A stretch of 64,000 nucleotides of DNA from Phorcus lineatus (Eukaryota; Mollusca; Gastropoda; Trochida; Trochidae): positions 53,927,864-53,991,863 of the forward strand of contig OV121084.1 of NCBI GenBank assembly GCA_921293015.1, written 5' to 3'. The position numbers were made by a program, and so were the translations under genes. Below, piece by piece: positions 1 to 11,152 of this stretch. Below the pieces are notes generated by a model, which was given only the letters and a program-made list of their open reading frames with translations, was not told the origin of the DNA and made no database searches. How positions within the stretch are numbered: the first letter of the stretch is position 1; every line of letters starts with the position of its first letter.

Positions 1-64
1 AAAGTGACCTGTTTGATCAGGTTACAAAGATGTTGGCATTGCAAACCTTTCAAACAAGAAGATT

Positions 65-214
65 CAGTTTATAAACGTATTGATGGACGGAAAAGATGTT
101 TTTGTTGTTATTAGGACCGGTTTTGGTAAAAAAACAAAACATATGACTGCGCCCTTTATATTTTTCAAAGGGAAGTATGTAGGTCCATTTACCGTGGTCG
201 TTACCATTATATAA
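65..214 (+). pseudogene. RecQ-like helicase motif fragment
   Basis: A 49-codon open stretch ends at a TAA. It contains DGKDVFVV followed by RTGFGKKT. In RecQ-type superfamily 2 helicases the equivalent is a G-(K/R)-D-V-F-V-V stretch leading into the Walker A motif PTG-x-GKS/T, so this looks like the motif I region of one exon. The usual P and S/T of Walker A are changed to R and K, and no other helicase motif follows, so I treat it as a broken relic. It may be part of a mobile element carrying a helicase or a retro-copied host gene. The sequence upstream of the window was not available. Chance resemblance over so short a stretch cannot be excluded. Confidence 0.4.
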
Positions 215-1425
215 TTGTATTTTATCATCAAATAACTACAGTTTACACATTGTTTATTTTTAAATAGCTGACAAATTATCCTGGAAAATATGTGAAAATC
301 AAATTTATAGGGAAGAAAATATTTTTAGACATACAATGAATAGTATATATTGTCTATGCAATGTATATTAACAGAGGTGCCCTATTTTCAGGGCAATTAT
401 GATTTAATTGATCAATTAATATCTGTGAGCGAAACAAAGTAATATTATCATTACAATAAATTTAATTTAATTTTAGTTGATATTAAGATTAGATTAAAGC
501 CTTTGAAAACTACGAAAAATATTCTGGTACAATTACTACAAAAATGGACTTAACTTGTCTTAGTTTTACCGGGCACACCTTTTTAGTTGGTAAGTTTTGA
601 CACAATATCAAGAACATAACAATTGTCTATCTTTATCATGTGCACAAGTCTCATTTTTTATTATCCAACTGTTCACAAACACACGTACAAGCCAAACGGG
701 AAATATTTCACGGACAGAGAATAATTTTTATATCAAAGCACATACCAAGTACCAAAGTAATATTTTCAAAAATGAAAATGACCCAGTGAAATCAGTGAAA
801 ATGGAAGTAAATATAACAATTGTTTTACCTTTTTAAATATTTTTTTATTGACATGATATTTAAATGGTACACGTCAACATACCTGGTTTTTGACTGCAAG
901 AAGTAAGGTTTGTTGAGAGTAACGTTTACTACCGCGATACAACGAGGTCGCAGGGCTACTACATTTCGAGTGTTATGACATCGCGAGATGTTCAAATTTT
1001 ATCGGTTAATTTATGTAAAATTTAATCAATGTTTCGGTTCAACGGGTATTCAATAAAGGTTTTGCAATCACAAAAGATAAAACAATTGTACGACGACAGG
1101 AAATAAAGTCTTGCCGGGCGTAGTGCATCGAGTCGGTGCTTCAAATCATGGTCAATTTTATCGAGCTTGATTAGTTTACCCAAGCAATTTATGAATAAAT
1201 TCTTTGACAGGCCGCTGTCCGCTATAGGGTTGTAGAAAAATAATGACGCAAATTGACTATAAACATAAATGAACTTGAATATACTGTTCATCACTTTGGA
1301 GGCTGCACTTTCTCTTTACAAATCTTTCAGTCGACGGACTGCGACATGGGCGCAGAAATTTTTGTTCGAGTCCCCGGATGTAGCTTTTGCTAGGAGCTTT
1401 CTGATTGGACTATCTAATTCCTTTG
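215..1425. other. Non-coding AT-rich stretch
   Basis: No recognisable gene. Open frames here (for example 597-836 on plus and 1022-1294 on minus) give proteins with no domain I recognise. The last 150 bases become less AT-rich and may be the 5' untranslated part of the Ngaro-like element that follows. Confidence 0.5.
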
Positions 1426-1511
1426 CAGTGAGCTAGAGAGCTAGCACAGGAAAGTTTTATCTCGGCAGCAAGGGTTAACTTGGACAGTTCGAGACTGGCA
1501 ATAGTTAAGCT

Positions 1512-2525
1512 TTGCGTAGGAAGATGGGTGAGTATAGGTTACCCTGTATTTCACACATAAGCGATAGTAATCGAAGCAATGTACCCTCCTCCCCTATTAG
1601 AATTAACTTCCATAGTGAAGAAATTAATTCACAGGCAGAAAATATGGACATGGGGCCACCCCTAACAGAAATAAATTTCGGTTTCGAATCTTTTGGCAAT
1701 GAATCCACGTCTGACGACTTAAACTCACAAATTCATGCAGCAAGCACACCAAGGCAATCAGGGTTACCCCACATATCAAGCTCCTCACACCATGTCCAAG
1801 ATGAGGGCAATATGGTTTGGATGTCAATAGATACGGTAGGAGAATATGTCCCTCAGAACTTGAAGGAAAAACATTTCAAAGGAGAGTATGTGGATTTTAA
1901 TATGCTGATCAGAGGTTCACAACAGGACATATTTCCAACACAAACGCAAGTGTTGACAATCAATGGTCAGGGTCAAATTGAGATATCAAAGTCCTCAAAG
2001 CAGAAAGAAATAACGGATATCAACAACTGGACAACTGCCGTTACAATCTTTTCAAGCGTGTATTTGACAAAGTTTCCTCAACGCCATCAAGAGCTTCTGA
2101 AATACATGCACTTAATTCGTATGGCAGCCATGAGGCAGGTTGGTTGAAAGAGCTATGACACACATTTTCGCTTACACCAAGCTAGACACCCAGAACGCTC
2201 ATGGGCTATCATCAATTCGGAAATGTGGATACTTTACATGCAGTCAAATGCGCATGACATAACATGTGACTATCATCGCAACTACGAAACAACTAATCGC
2301 AGTTTTCAAGCGACTGCTGTCAAGAGAAAGCACACCAATAGCTGTTGGGATTACAACTACCGGGCTTGTACCAGACCAGTCTGCAGGTATTTACATACAT
2401 GTATTACCTGTAATGGAAAACACCCTCAAAAATCGTGTTTTTGTGTCTCAAGGAACCAAGGAAAAGGAAAAATCGCCCAAGGGTCAAGTGGTCAGCAAAC
2501 TGGACAAAGGCGAGACACCAATTAA
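1512..2525 (+). pseudogene. Gag-like ORF1 of Ngaro-like element
   Basis: The first 211 codons (1512-2147) are open and start at an ATG-like codon after the leader. A TGA at 2145-2147 interrupts the frame, which then stays open to 2525, so this was one protein of roughly 338 residues. The C-terminal part has two cysteine clusters: C-x7-C-x4-C-x3-H (from CWDYNYRAC) and directly after it C-x2-C-x3-H-x4-C (CITCNGKHPQKSC), a retroviral-type zinc knuckle that would bind the element RNA. The N-terminal half is Ser/Asn-rich without a recognisable fold. The pol region follows in another frame. The single stop could be a mutation or, less likely, a recoding site. Confidence 0.7.
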
Positions 2526-4092
2526 CACCGATAATCTGAAACAGCTGAGTTATGGTTACCCCGACAGAGCTATAGCAACGAATTTGGTATCTGGGTTTGA
2601 TTGTTTTTCTCTTTATTACACGGGACCACGTGAATCTTCAGATTGTCAAAATCTAAAATCAGCGGATCAGCATGGGGAATTTGTTTATAACAAACTGACT
2701 AATTATATAAAGAGATTGTTTTGGGGAGAATTGCTGGGCCTTTTGATGATCCACCAATGGATAATCTAAAAATATCCCCAATCGGTGTAGTACCGAAAAA
2801 ATCCATTGGAGATTATCGTCTTATACATCATTTATCACATCCGGCGGGAAGTTTGGTGAATGATTACAAAGCAGACCAAGATGCAACCGTTCACTACACT
2901 AAGTTTGATAAGGCTATACAAATGATACAGAAGCTAGGGGTAGGGTGTTTGCTAGCAAAAGCTGATATAAAAAGTGCTTTTTGACTGTTACCAGTTTCAC
3001 CTGAGGATTTCAACTTGCTTGGTTTCAAATTCAAAAAATTTTTTACTATGACAAGTGTCTACCTGGGATGCAAGATAAGTTGTGCTCATTTCGAAAAACT
3101 CAACTTTTATCGAATGAGCAGTTGCAGAAAAACTTGCCTTTGGGGAAATCTTTCATTACCTGGATGACTTTTTATTTGGGGGGAGAAAGGGTACAAGCGA
3201 TTGTTCAGCGGTTTTTACAGTATTCATGGAATTGTGTTCACACCTAAATTTCCCTATTGCTGAAGAGAAAACTGTATATCCATGCACATGTCTTACATTT
3301 CTGGGTTTGCAACTGAATACGCTGACGATGTCTGTATCAATCCCATAGGAGAAAATAAAGGAGGCAAAGCTTCTACTTCATGATATATCGAGGAGGAAGA
3401 AAGTGAAGTTATTTGAAATGCAGGCACTGATAGGGCTACTGAATTTCTTTTGTAGAGCCATACCCCCGGGTAGAGCATTCTTGCGGAGGCTAATTAATTA
3501 AACATGCGGAATGACAAACAAATATCACCATATTCGCATTACCCAAGCGAAAAAAGAGGATATATCCGTATGGCTGTACTTCTTAGACAATCACAATGGT
3601 GAATCACTATTTCTCAATCAACACTGGGAGAGTAATGAACATTTGAGTTTGTACACTGCAGCTGACAGTTCAGGGAGTATCGGTTTCAGGATTTACTTTG
3701 ACAAAAAATGGTCTTTTGGACAGTGGCCGGAGGAATGGCATACTAAAGGTTACACAGCAGATATAACATTTCTCGAACTTTTCCCGATATATGTCGCAGT
3801 ACGACTTTATGGACATTAACTGAAGAATAAGAAAGTCCTTTTTTATTCAGACAACCAGTCAGCTATAGCAATTATCAACAAGTCCTCATCTCGATCCCCC
3901 CGTGTGATGCTCATTGTTCGTAAACTAGTTATGTTATGTCTAAGTCACAATATCTTAGCAAGAGCAGAGTGCATTGAGGGCAGAAAGAACGTAATATCAG
4001 ATGCTCTGAGCAGATTGAGATTTGATGTTTTTCAGCTGCACGCTTCAGATGCTCTACCCACGGCGACCCCCATGCGGAGACACATCGTCTGA
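2518..4092 (+). pseudogene. Reverse transcriptase-RNase H of Ngaro-like element
   Basis: The pol N-terminus begins about 2518 in one frame (TPINTDNLKQL) and shifts frame near 2720 into the fingers and palm (NLKISPIGVVPKK, YRLIHHLS, LLAKADIKSAF). A TGA at 2985-2987 then breaks it. After more shifts come the catalytic YLDDFLFGG box (about 3157-3185), the DIRS-type connection IGLLNFFCRAIPPGRAFLRRL-like block (about 3430-3500) and an RNase H region (3511-4020) with LYTAADSSGSIGF, SDNQSAIAIIN and NVISDALSRL. In the first RNase H motif the usual catalytic aspartate position still has an acidic residue. At least three frameshifts and several stops are present. The protein would have copied the element RNA into DNA. 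Confidence 0.85.
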
Positions 4093-4824
4093 TACAGCTG
4101 TCACAGCCTACAGTACAGCGTTAAAGGAGTTTCAGTCTTTCCGTGATCTGTATAAATTGTCAGTAACATGGCCAGTCTCCCTCAGTCATGTAAGTCACTA
4201 CGTTGCTTACCTTTCACTTAAAAACAGGGCACCAAGTACAGTTGCACAACATTTATCATCATTACTTAGGATGCACAGACTTAACTCATATGAAGACCCG
4301 ACAGATCATTATGACATAAAGAAAATGATGCATTCTATCAGGAAGCAGAATCCGCGGAAGGATACAAGAGCACCAATCACAATTCAGATTCTGCCAAGAA
4401 TACTGAATGCATTGCAACAAGTGTGTTACACTGATAAAAAAACCCAGATCAGTTTGGGTTGGGAACAACGCTGCTTGTCTGTCCAGTCTCAGCTATGAAG
4501 CAATGTTTATCGATACGTGCAGAAGGGAGCAAATATCTTTACAATCATTTCAATAGTGACGCTGTCACAAGGTCTCAATTTAATGCTGTCTTAGCAAAAG
4601 CAGTTAAGTTTGCCAATCTTGACCCCAAAATTTACAAATCACACAGCTTCAGAATTGGAGTAGCGTCGTTAGCGGCGACCCTCGGTGTACCCGACCGAGG
4701 ACACTATCAAGTTACGGGGCAGATGGACATCCACTGCCTATTCCGGTTATATTCGCATATCTTGGGATTATTAACTCCTAACCAGCTGTATATCATTCAA
4801 ATTTGTATGTACATTTACTGTTAG
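4022..4824 (+). pseudogene. Tyrosine recombinase of Ngaro-like element
   Basis: The first frame (4022-4498) matches the SAM-like core-binding domain of phage-integrase-type recombinases (VSHYVAYLSLKNRAPSTV). The second frame (4459-4824) carries the C-terminal catalytic part with H-x-x-R (KSHSFRIGVASLAATLG) and a late YSHI that supplies the nucleophile tyrosine. Between CYTD (about 4430) and CPVSAMK (about 4480) the family normally has some 60 residues, including the first catalytic arginine in an LRIGE-like block. Here that block is missing, so catalysis would be lost even if the frameshift were ignored. In intact elements this enzyme inserts the circular cDNA. Confidence 0.8.
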
Positions 4825-4871
4825 TATTTAAATTGTTAGTATTGATATTCCTTAAGTGATGCAAGTTTGCT

Positions 4872-5431
4872 TCAGAAATCTGGATCCTTGGACCCTCCTA
4901 CATCTACTGGGCGCACAAGAGGGCAGTTAGGGCTGGTGACGTGGTTGAGCAGTAGGGGACTGAAATGTCAGCACGTCCATACCATGATTGAGCGGCGCTT
5001 ACAGCACTACCCGAAACCAGACACGCTTGTTATTCATGCTGGCTCCAACGACTTCGTGAGCATGAAGGGAATACAGCTTGGCATGGAAATCAGAGAAGGT
5101 ATGGCACGTATAAAAAATCTGCTACCTGACTGCATGTTGGTATGGTCAGAAATGATTCCCCGACTTAAATGGTCTGGAACTGTGACCTGGTTGGCAGTCG
5201 AAAACAACAGGAAAAGGGTTAACAGAGCCGTCCGTGCTGGAGTGATTGCGATTGGGGGCAAGACCATAGCTCATGAAATCTGTTCAAAAGATCCGGGTTT
5301 GTAGTTCCAGGATGGGGTCCACCTGTCAGATATAGGCAGGGACATATTTATCAATTCCCTTCAGGGTGTATTGAATTCTTTCTCCGAAACCCTAAAGCTG
5401 AAAGGTTTCTTTAGCTTTGGGTCAAATTTAT
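4872..5431 (+). pseudogene. SGNH (GDSL-type) hydrolase of Ngaro-like element
   Basis: The frame at about 4874-4935 reads WILGPSYIYWAHKRA, the block I region with the nucleophile serine (the usual GDS/GHS is GPS here). A frameshift leads into 4867-5304, which has LVTWLSSRGLKC and block III IHAGSNDF, and the stretch CMLVWSEMIPRLKWSG typical of transposon-borne members. A TAG at 5302-5304 interrupts it just before the final catalytic block DGVHLSDIG (D-x-x-H), and the frame then ends at 5429-5431. SGNH hydrolases are esterases; such domains are known as accessory ORFs in some Ngaro and CR1 elements, where their role is unclear. Broken by one frameshift and one stop. Confidence 0.75.
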
Positions 5432-5745
5432 AGGTATAAATTTGGTGCCGGATTTTGGGTGGTATTGCTATGCCTATCCTCTCACTGGTTACCCTTTGGA
5501 GGTGAACCCGGCTGGGTTACGTGGCATAAACAGTATTTTCGGTCCTCGCGGCGGTGACCCTCCGGAGGTATTGGATTTGCTAAGAATGGTAAGATGCTTG
5601 CTCTCTCTTGGTTACCCATGGAGAGCTAGGGGTCAAGGTGCTCTTTGCCTTCGGGCCGGTGCTTGACATGCTAATGCTGAATTTATATACCACCTATCAT
5701 CTGTCACCTCCCTGCCTTATCTAATCACTTGAATTTAATAAAATG
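5432..5745 (+). repeat. Repeat-bearing 3' terminal region of Ngaro-like element
   Basis: GC-richer than its surroundings. It has imperfect internal repeats centred on CTGGTTACCCTTTGGAGG (about 5482) and CTTGGTTACCCATGGAGA (about 5609), and ends with an AATAAA polyadenylation-type signal near 5738. The position fits the B1-A2-B2 split direct repeats of Ngaro elements, but I could not match a copy at the 5' end by eye, so this is inference. Confidence 0.45.
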
Positions 5746-6229
5746 GCTGCGCCCTTGTATCTCCAATTTACAACTTTGTTATCTTTTATTAGCACTGATA
5801 GATGGCGTAATATAAAATTATGCAGACATGTTCTCAAATGATTTGACTTTCTACTCCAACTCACTTAAACAAATAAATCTTTGGGGTTATTTAATGATGA
5901 CAGCCGAAAGACGATTTCCACGCCAAACTTAATGCTGATGGGACAAATGGCCGCCCGTCAACTTGACCCTACGGGGGTGTGACCACCAAATTTACAATTT
6001 CTAATCCTTAAAGGTCAGTGTGGCTGTACACAAGAATTCAGCCAACTAGTACTTTTATCTGGGATAGAAGATGAAATAGATTTTGAAAGCATGTCCCCTT
6101 GGGCACTGAAGTCAACATGGCAACCAGAACTACAATTTAGGTTACCCATTGGCCAAAATACCCGTTCACAAGATTTGAGACCTGTTAAGGTATAGTCTGA
6201 TAAACTGTGAAACGATCTGCATTTTAAAT

Positions 6230-7170
6230 ATGTGTTTAAAATTAGTAAATGTTTACGAACTAGATAACACATATATAAAGTAAGGCTGGAAATGCATTTA
6301 TTCATTCAGAAATTCCTTATCAGTTGATTGCTCAGACCTTCCACTGATTTCTGTTGCAAAGTATCATGAAAATTTCAATCGTCAGTGTGAAATGTTTCAA
6401 ATGGAAAATTTGATTGGATCCGTTTTTGACCAGCACAGAATCTATTATTCATTTTCTACAGTATGGAAATCAAATTGTTAAAACAGAGTAATTCTATGTA
6501 ATATATTTACCATTAACATCCGTTGTGTTGTAATTTTATTATTCATTCATCACTTTCCCTCTTTCATCTTTTGAAGTTGAAACTTTTAATTACTTAACTG
6601 ATCGGCAAACGGAACATTGCCATATAAATCTCAAATTTATAAACCATACATTGCAAAGCATTTGAACTACTAGTTTGATTTTGAAATCCAATAATGACTT
6701 TTGGAAATCAGATATCAGTCAAGATCCAAGTTTTTTTTAGTTTTTTATCTTCATTTCAGAACATGTACTTAAATTTCTTTTGTGCTGTATAAACAAATTT
6801 ACATAATGCAAACTGTAGAAAGTATTCATTTTCCTACTGAAATTTAAATTAGTAACCTTTCACAGAAATATTGTAAGGTTTGAATTGCATTTATTCATTC
6901 AGAAATACCTTAATAGTTGTCTGCTGAAACCATCCACTGATTGCTGTTGCACATAAAAGAACAAATAAACACACTGCAAACTGTAGGAAGTATGTGTTAC
7001 TTAAATTCGTTTTCCTACATTTCTACAGAGGTAATTTTGAACACGAATTCGGTAAAATGATTCCTAAATTAGTTTTTGTCATTTTAATCAGGTTGCTATG
7101 GCGATTCAAACATTAAACACTTTCCCTCTTTCATCTTTTAAGTTAAAACATTGACTATTAGAGAGAGTGT
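6230..7170. repeat. Diverged tandem duplication, period about 570-600 bp
   Basis: About 80 bases at 6279-6361, containing GCATTTATTCATTCAGAAAT, recur with substitutions at 6874-6953. CACTTTCCCTCTTTCATCTT at 6551 recurs at 7120. A third pair, GCAAACTGTAGAAAGTAT at 6808, recurs near 6974. The order is kept, so this is an old two-copy tandem duplication with indels. No coding content is seen. The surrounding 5746-7856 is otherwise featureless AT-rich sequence. Confidence 0.7.
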
Positions 7171-7858
7171 GAATTATGTCTTTTTTGTCAAAATGAGATC
7201 ATTGTCGTACACATCATACCCTCACGCACTTTCTAAACTATACTCCTCGATTCTTTCTAGTTTGCATAAAATTTGTCAAATAATGAGGGTTCTATCTTCA
7301 ATAATTTTTCTGAACATATGAAATACTAAGTTTTCGATATGAACTCCACAAAAACGCAGAAAACCACGATAATATTTTTTAATTTAGAGATATGTGCATA
7401 CATTTAGCTTAAAATCTCCGAATAACATTCATGACAGATCTGTGAAAGAAACAAAAATAAACGCAGGTGGGGTATTCCTTTCATCGAATTTAAAACTATT
7501 AAAAAGAAAGCTTAATAGCAACTAAAGATGAAAACCTCAACACTTGTTTTGGAGAAACGCCATGTTCAATAGAGAGTAATGCAGACCTACTAGATACTGT
7601 AATGAGGTCACTTTGTGATTCACTTTATATGAAAGAGCTCATATCGAGTGAAAGAACAAGTCTCATATTATCAGTAGTCGGATTCTATTTTTGAAATAAA
7701 TGTCTTGTAATAATTATGAAAAGATAACTTTACTTTAAAAGTAGTAACTGCCTTATTACATTTTAAAAGAGTGTAAAATGCTATCTTTTGTGACCTCTCA
7801 AAAACTGCTAATTGACATCAATCCTTGATTTTATTGCAACATGTTATATTTCAATGTA

Positions 7859-8724
7859 TACATAAGGAAAAAAGTTAAGCACCCCCAAGTTTTTCACCAG
7901 TAAGTTTTGTCTGAGAATAAAGTGGACCACATTGCAGTAAAAGTAATTGTTTGATATGATAGAATAATAATTTTGCAATTTAAGAACGTAATTTCATTAA
8001 GATATCATTTCGGATATTTTGAATAATTGTAGTTATACAAATTGGTAATTTTTAGATCAAAAGGTGAATTTGTTCAGAAAGTCAATATTTTTTGTTTTAA
8101 TGTGTATTATTTCATTATTCCTATTCCACTGATCAAACTTTATTATGGATCTCTTAAGCAAAAGTCACTAGTTACAGCAGTTATGGACCTCCAAAATCTC
8201 ATTTTTTGGAAAATGACCCATTCATAAAAAGGTACTAAATGGGGCAGCGTTAACCATAACAACGACTATAAAGCAAAAAGAAGTATAGGGTTACTGAATC
8301 AAAGTTAAAGAAGACCACCTTTATTCCAAAATCGTCTTGTTATGGCTATTTTCTAAAAATTATGGAAAATTCTTGTCAAATTTCAAAACCCAATTATGTC
8401 CTCATTGTGAAGGATACATGATTTTTTAAAGTGTAAAATTGTACCTGTTACTAAAATTGTGTTTCATGACAACTAACATCAGAATCCATCGCATACTTTT
8501 GACAAACGGACGATAGTTATTTTGGGTCAAAAATCAGTACCATTACGTTTTTTGTCTTAAGTTCTCAAAATGTCATCATGTATGATGATTTTAAAGATAC
8601 TAAGTCACAAAAACTTTAGTTTCTATGTCAAGGGGATCCATTTAGTCATATTGTCGTATTTTTCTCCACAGATGCATTTTGCAATTTTGAAAATAGGGGG
8701 GTGCTTAACTTTGTTATCTATGTG
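7859..8724. mobile_element. Non-coding Tc1/mariner-type element (MITE-like)
   Basis: The 30-base left end (from TA at 7857) and the reverse complement of the right end (to TA at 8726) match at about 25 of 30 positions, sharing AAAGTTAAGCACCCCC. A TA dinucleotide flanks both ends, the target duplication of Tc1/mariner elements. The 866-bp interior has no transposase-like ORF; it is probably a non-autonomous deletion derivative. Which autonomous family mobilised it is not visible here: the 57-59 kb Tc1 element has different termini. Confidence 0.75.
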
Positions 8725-8810
8725 TATTACACATGATTACTGGTGATTGACATATTGTTTGAAAGGACATGCTGTCAGGGTCTTCTTATGTATTGAATAC
8801 ATAGTCGAGC

Positions 8811-9640
8811 TGTCACGGTGTAACGATATCTAAACTCAGGCGAGACCCGTTATCCGACAGAAAGATAAGAAAAGAAAATAATCAAGCCAAGAAATAACTA
8901 GAGAGAAGCCAATCCGTGAATCAAGTGATTTATTTGCAGTCAACACAAGACGATAACCGGGTACAGCGACAAGCTACCCGTAATCCACTCAACAGGAGTT
9001 AACAACTAATTAAGGAAGTCAACAACCCATGAATAAGCAAAAAGACAAACTGTAGGGAATCACTCTAGCATACCCCCCAGACGTTGTAACAAGAAGATAA
9101 GCTAATGGCCGTCTTAACGAGATAGCATACATAAGACAAAGCAACACTTTGGCGAATATAGAAAAGAGAAGAGAACGGGGCACGGGTGGACTAACAATAG
9201 GGATGAATAAACAACAAGCACACAGTACTTTAGATTATCCCTAATAACTACTTGAGAGAGTAAATGAATAAGAACACTAGTTTAGGTATAGTAGAACTTA
9301 TCAAATAATGGGAGGGAAGGTAAGGTTAAAACTGAAAGTTCTTAAAGGAAGTGATCACATACTCCAGAAAGGTACAGAGAAAAATAAAGGAATATCAACC
9401 TCACCGATTCACCTCCAGTGTCCCAGGTCCACCCGTGACCTCTCCCAGCAAGGGTCAAGTCAAGACTCCTGGTACCAGAGCTTAGCTCGCTATTTATTTG
9501 CTCCGTGCCGACGTCAATGAAGACCAGGCGCCGATCTCCAACACACAATGTTAGCCTATCGTAAGGATATCGCGAACTGTGTTTCTTTGCGAAACTAAAT
9601 TATCCCTAGCTCCATAAATATTTAAGTTATGGAGCCCTAC
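8811..9640 (-). mobile_element. Possible solo LTR
   Basis: The stretch starts TGTCACGGTGTAACG and ends GAGCCCTACA, the TG...CA termini of LTRs. Read on the minus strand it has an AATAAA about 130 bases before its end and an AAATAAATAG TATA-like element upstream, which suggests a minus-strand orientation. It is GC-richer than its flanks. No 5-bp target duplication is evident, and no second LTR or internal domain is found nearby. The LTR of the BEL element at 13.6 kb is different. Frames at 9308-9548 are within it and are not believed to be genes. Confidence 0.4.
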
Positions 9641-11150
9641 AATGGCTTATTGTAAAGGGCGCAAACTCCTCTACAAGTAGATATAAATATATATATCATC
9701 AGCAGTGGCATTTTAATGCTACATGTATAAAGGCTGATAAATGGAGCATGAAAATGACATTTGAACATATAAAAGTAGCCACAGTCGGCGAATAAAGACA
9801 TGAATGATAAAAATAGATACATGAATGTAAAGTACATGATATGTAATTTCGATATATACAATAAATGGTGATATTTTATGAAAGTACATTAGAGGAGAGG
9901 CGGGAAAAAGGTCGCACGCTCGAACTGCGTGACAGAGCGAGCAGACATTTTCCACCAAACCAAGACATAATTTTGATTGTTTCGTGACCTTTTTTCGATA
10001 CGATATGTGTACTTTGACCTAAACATGTTAAAAACATTTTTGACAGGGATTGAAAAGTTTGTTTGTGGTTTTTTTAGATATAAAAAAGTTATCATCACAC
10101 GAATCAATTATCATACATTTAGATTTGAATTTAAATGATAAAGTTTGAATATTAACCAATAAAATTCTTGACGGTTGATATATGATGATGATTGTCAGGA
10201 AGGGAAATCTATAATAGAAGCAAGAAAACAATTTAACATAAAATCGTTTTAAAAGCATTTATCGGCTTAATTCAGTTAGTTCAACAGAATGAACAATCAT
10301 AGGCTGATATCGAGAATCGAGATTTATTCCTTATTGAGAAATTCTGAAATGAAAAACATGATCAAACACATTATATTAACCTACTTTGATAATGACCTCT
10401 CCTAAAAGCTTTAACGAGCAATCAAAATCAAGCGAGACAACCTGGAATAATGTTTTTGTTTCGTTCAGTGTATATCACCGAATATAATCATCCTTGTAAG
10501 CAGAAAGTTGAGGGTGAATTTAAAAATAAAGGTTGGGGTTGCCATTGTATTTTCATAGACAGTGATTTGTACCTGCAACCACACATAACCTTATTATCTC
10601 TTCGGAAAAGCATCAGTATGAATGTCATGAGAAAAACATCAATTAATTTCGTTAATGTTTGAACAATATGGAATACAATTTATCTGAACAACATAAAGTA
10701 TAGGTCCATCTCATAAGATGATTTATTTAGATAATAATAAAAAGATTATTACAAAAAGAGGTTGAGAAATGGGTTAATGTAAATGAAAGAATATAAATGA
10801 AATAGGAAATAGAAATGTGACCAAGCAGGGAAACAGAAACACATTAATAAAATCTGTTTATCTTGTAATTTGTCTTCAAAATCTTAAAATGATTAAGTTT
10901 AGGGCTTTAGCAAATACATAGCAGAAAGGCGTGAGGAACAATCTCATATTCAAATGATTTCCATACCGCACATGCGATTTACCTCCAGTAAGTTAGTGGG
11001 TAAATGGGTTTTGGTAACGCACAAAAACATACATGTCCATCACTCTGCATTGATGACAAATTGATAGCTCAAAATGATCATATTGTGTATGCTGATCTGT
11101 ATATCTCGACTGTAACATCAAAGTTAGTACGTACTCAAACTCAGAACTCA
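9641..11150. other. Non-coding AT-rich stretch
   Basis: Several overlapping short frames occur between 9637 and 10662, none with a recognisable domain. I see no gene, tRNA or structured repeat. Confidence 0.5.
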
Positions 11151-11152
11151 GA

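Larger units (their letters stand above)
1426..5745 (+). mobile_element. Ngaro/DIRS-like tyrosine-recombinase retrotransposon, decayed
   Basis: In order on the plus strand are a gag-like ORF with a zinc knuckle, a reverse transcriptase with YLDD, an RNase H, a phage-integrase-type tyrosine recombinase and an SGNH hydrolase. There is no DDE integrase and no LTR. This combination is known for the Ngaro group of DIRS-order elements, which insert by recombinase and carry split direct repeats instead of LTRs. All coding parts have stops or frameshifts and part of the recombinase core is gone, so the copy is dead. The 5' border is approximate. The 3' border is set near an AATAAA (about 5738) after a GC-rich repeat-bearing stretch. 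Confidence 0.85.

Noticed and set aside
5442..5666. 74-codon frame after the hydrolase
   Set aside because: Lies in the repeat-bearing 3' end of the Ngaro-like element; composition follows the repeats and no domain is seen.
9308..9548. Overlapping small frames near 9.4 kb
   Set aside because: Inside the candidate LTR, on both strands, without domains.
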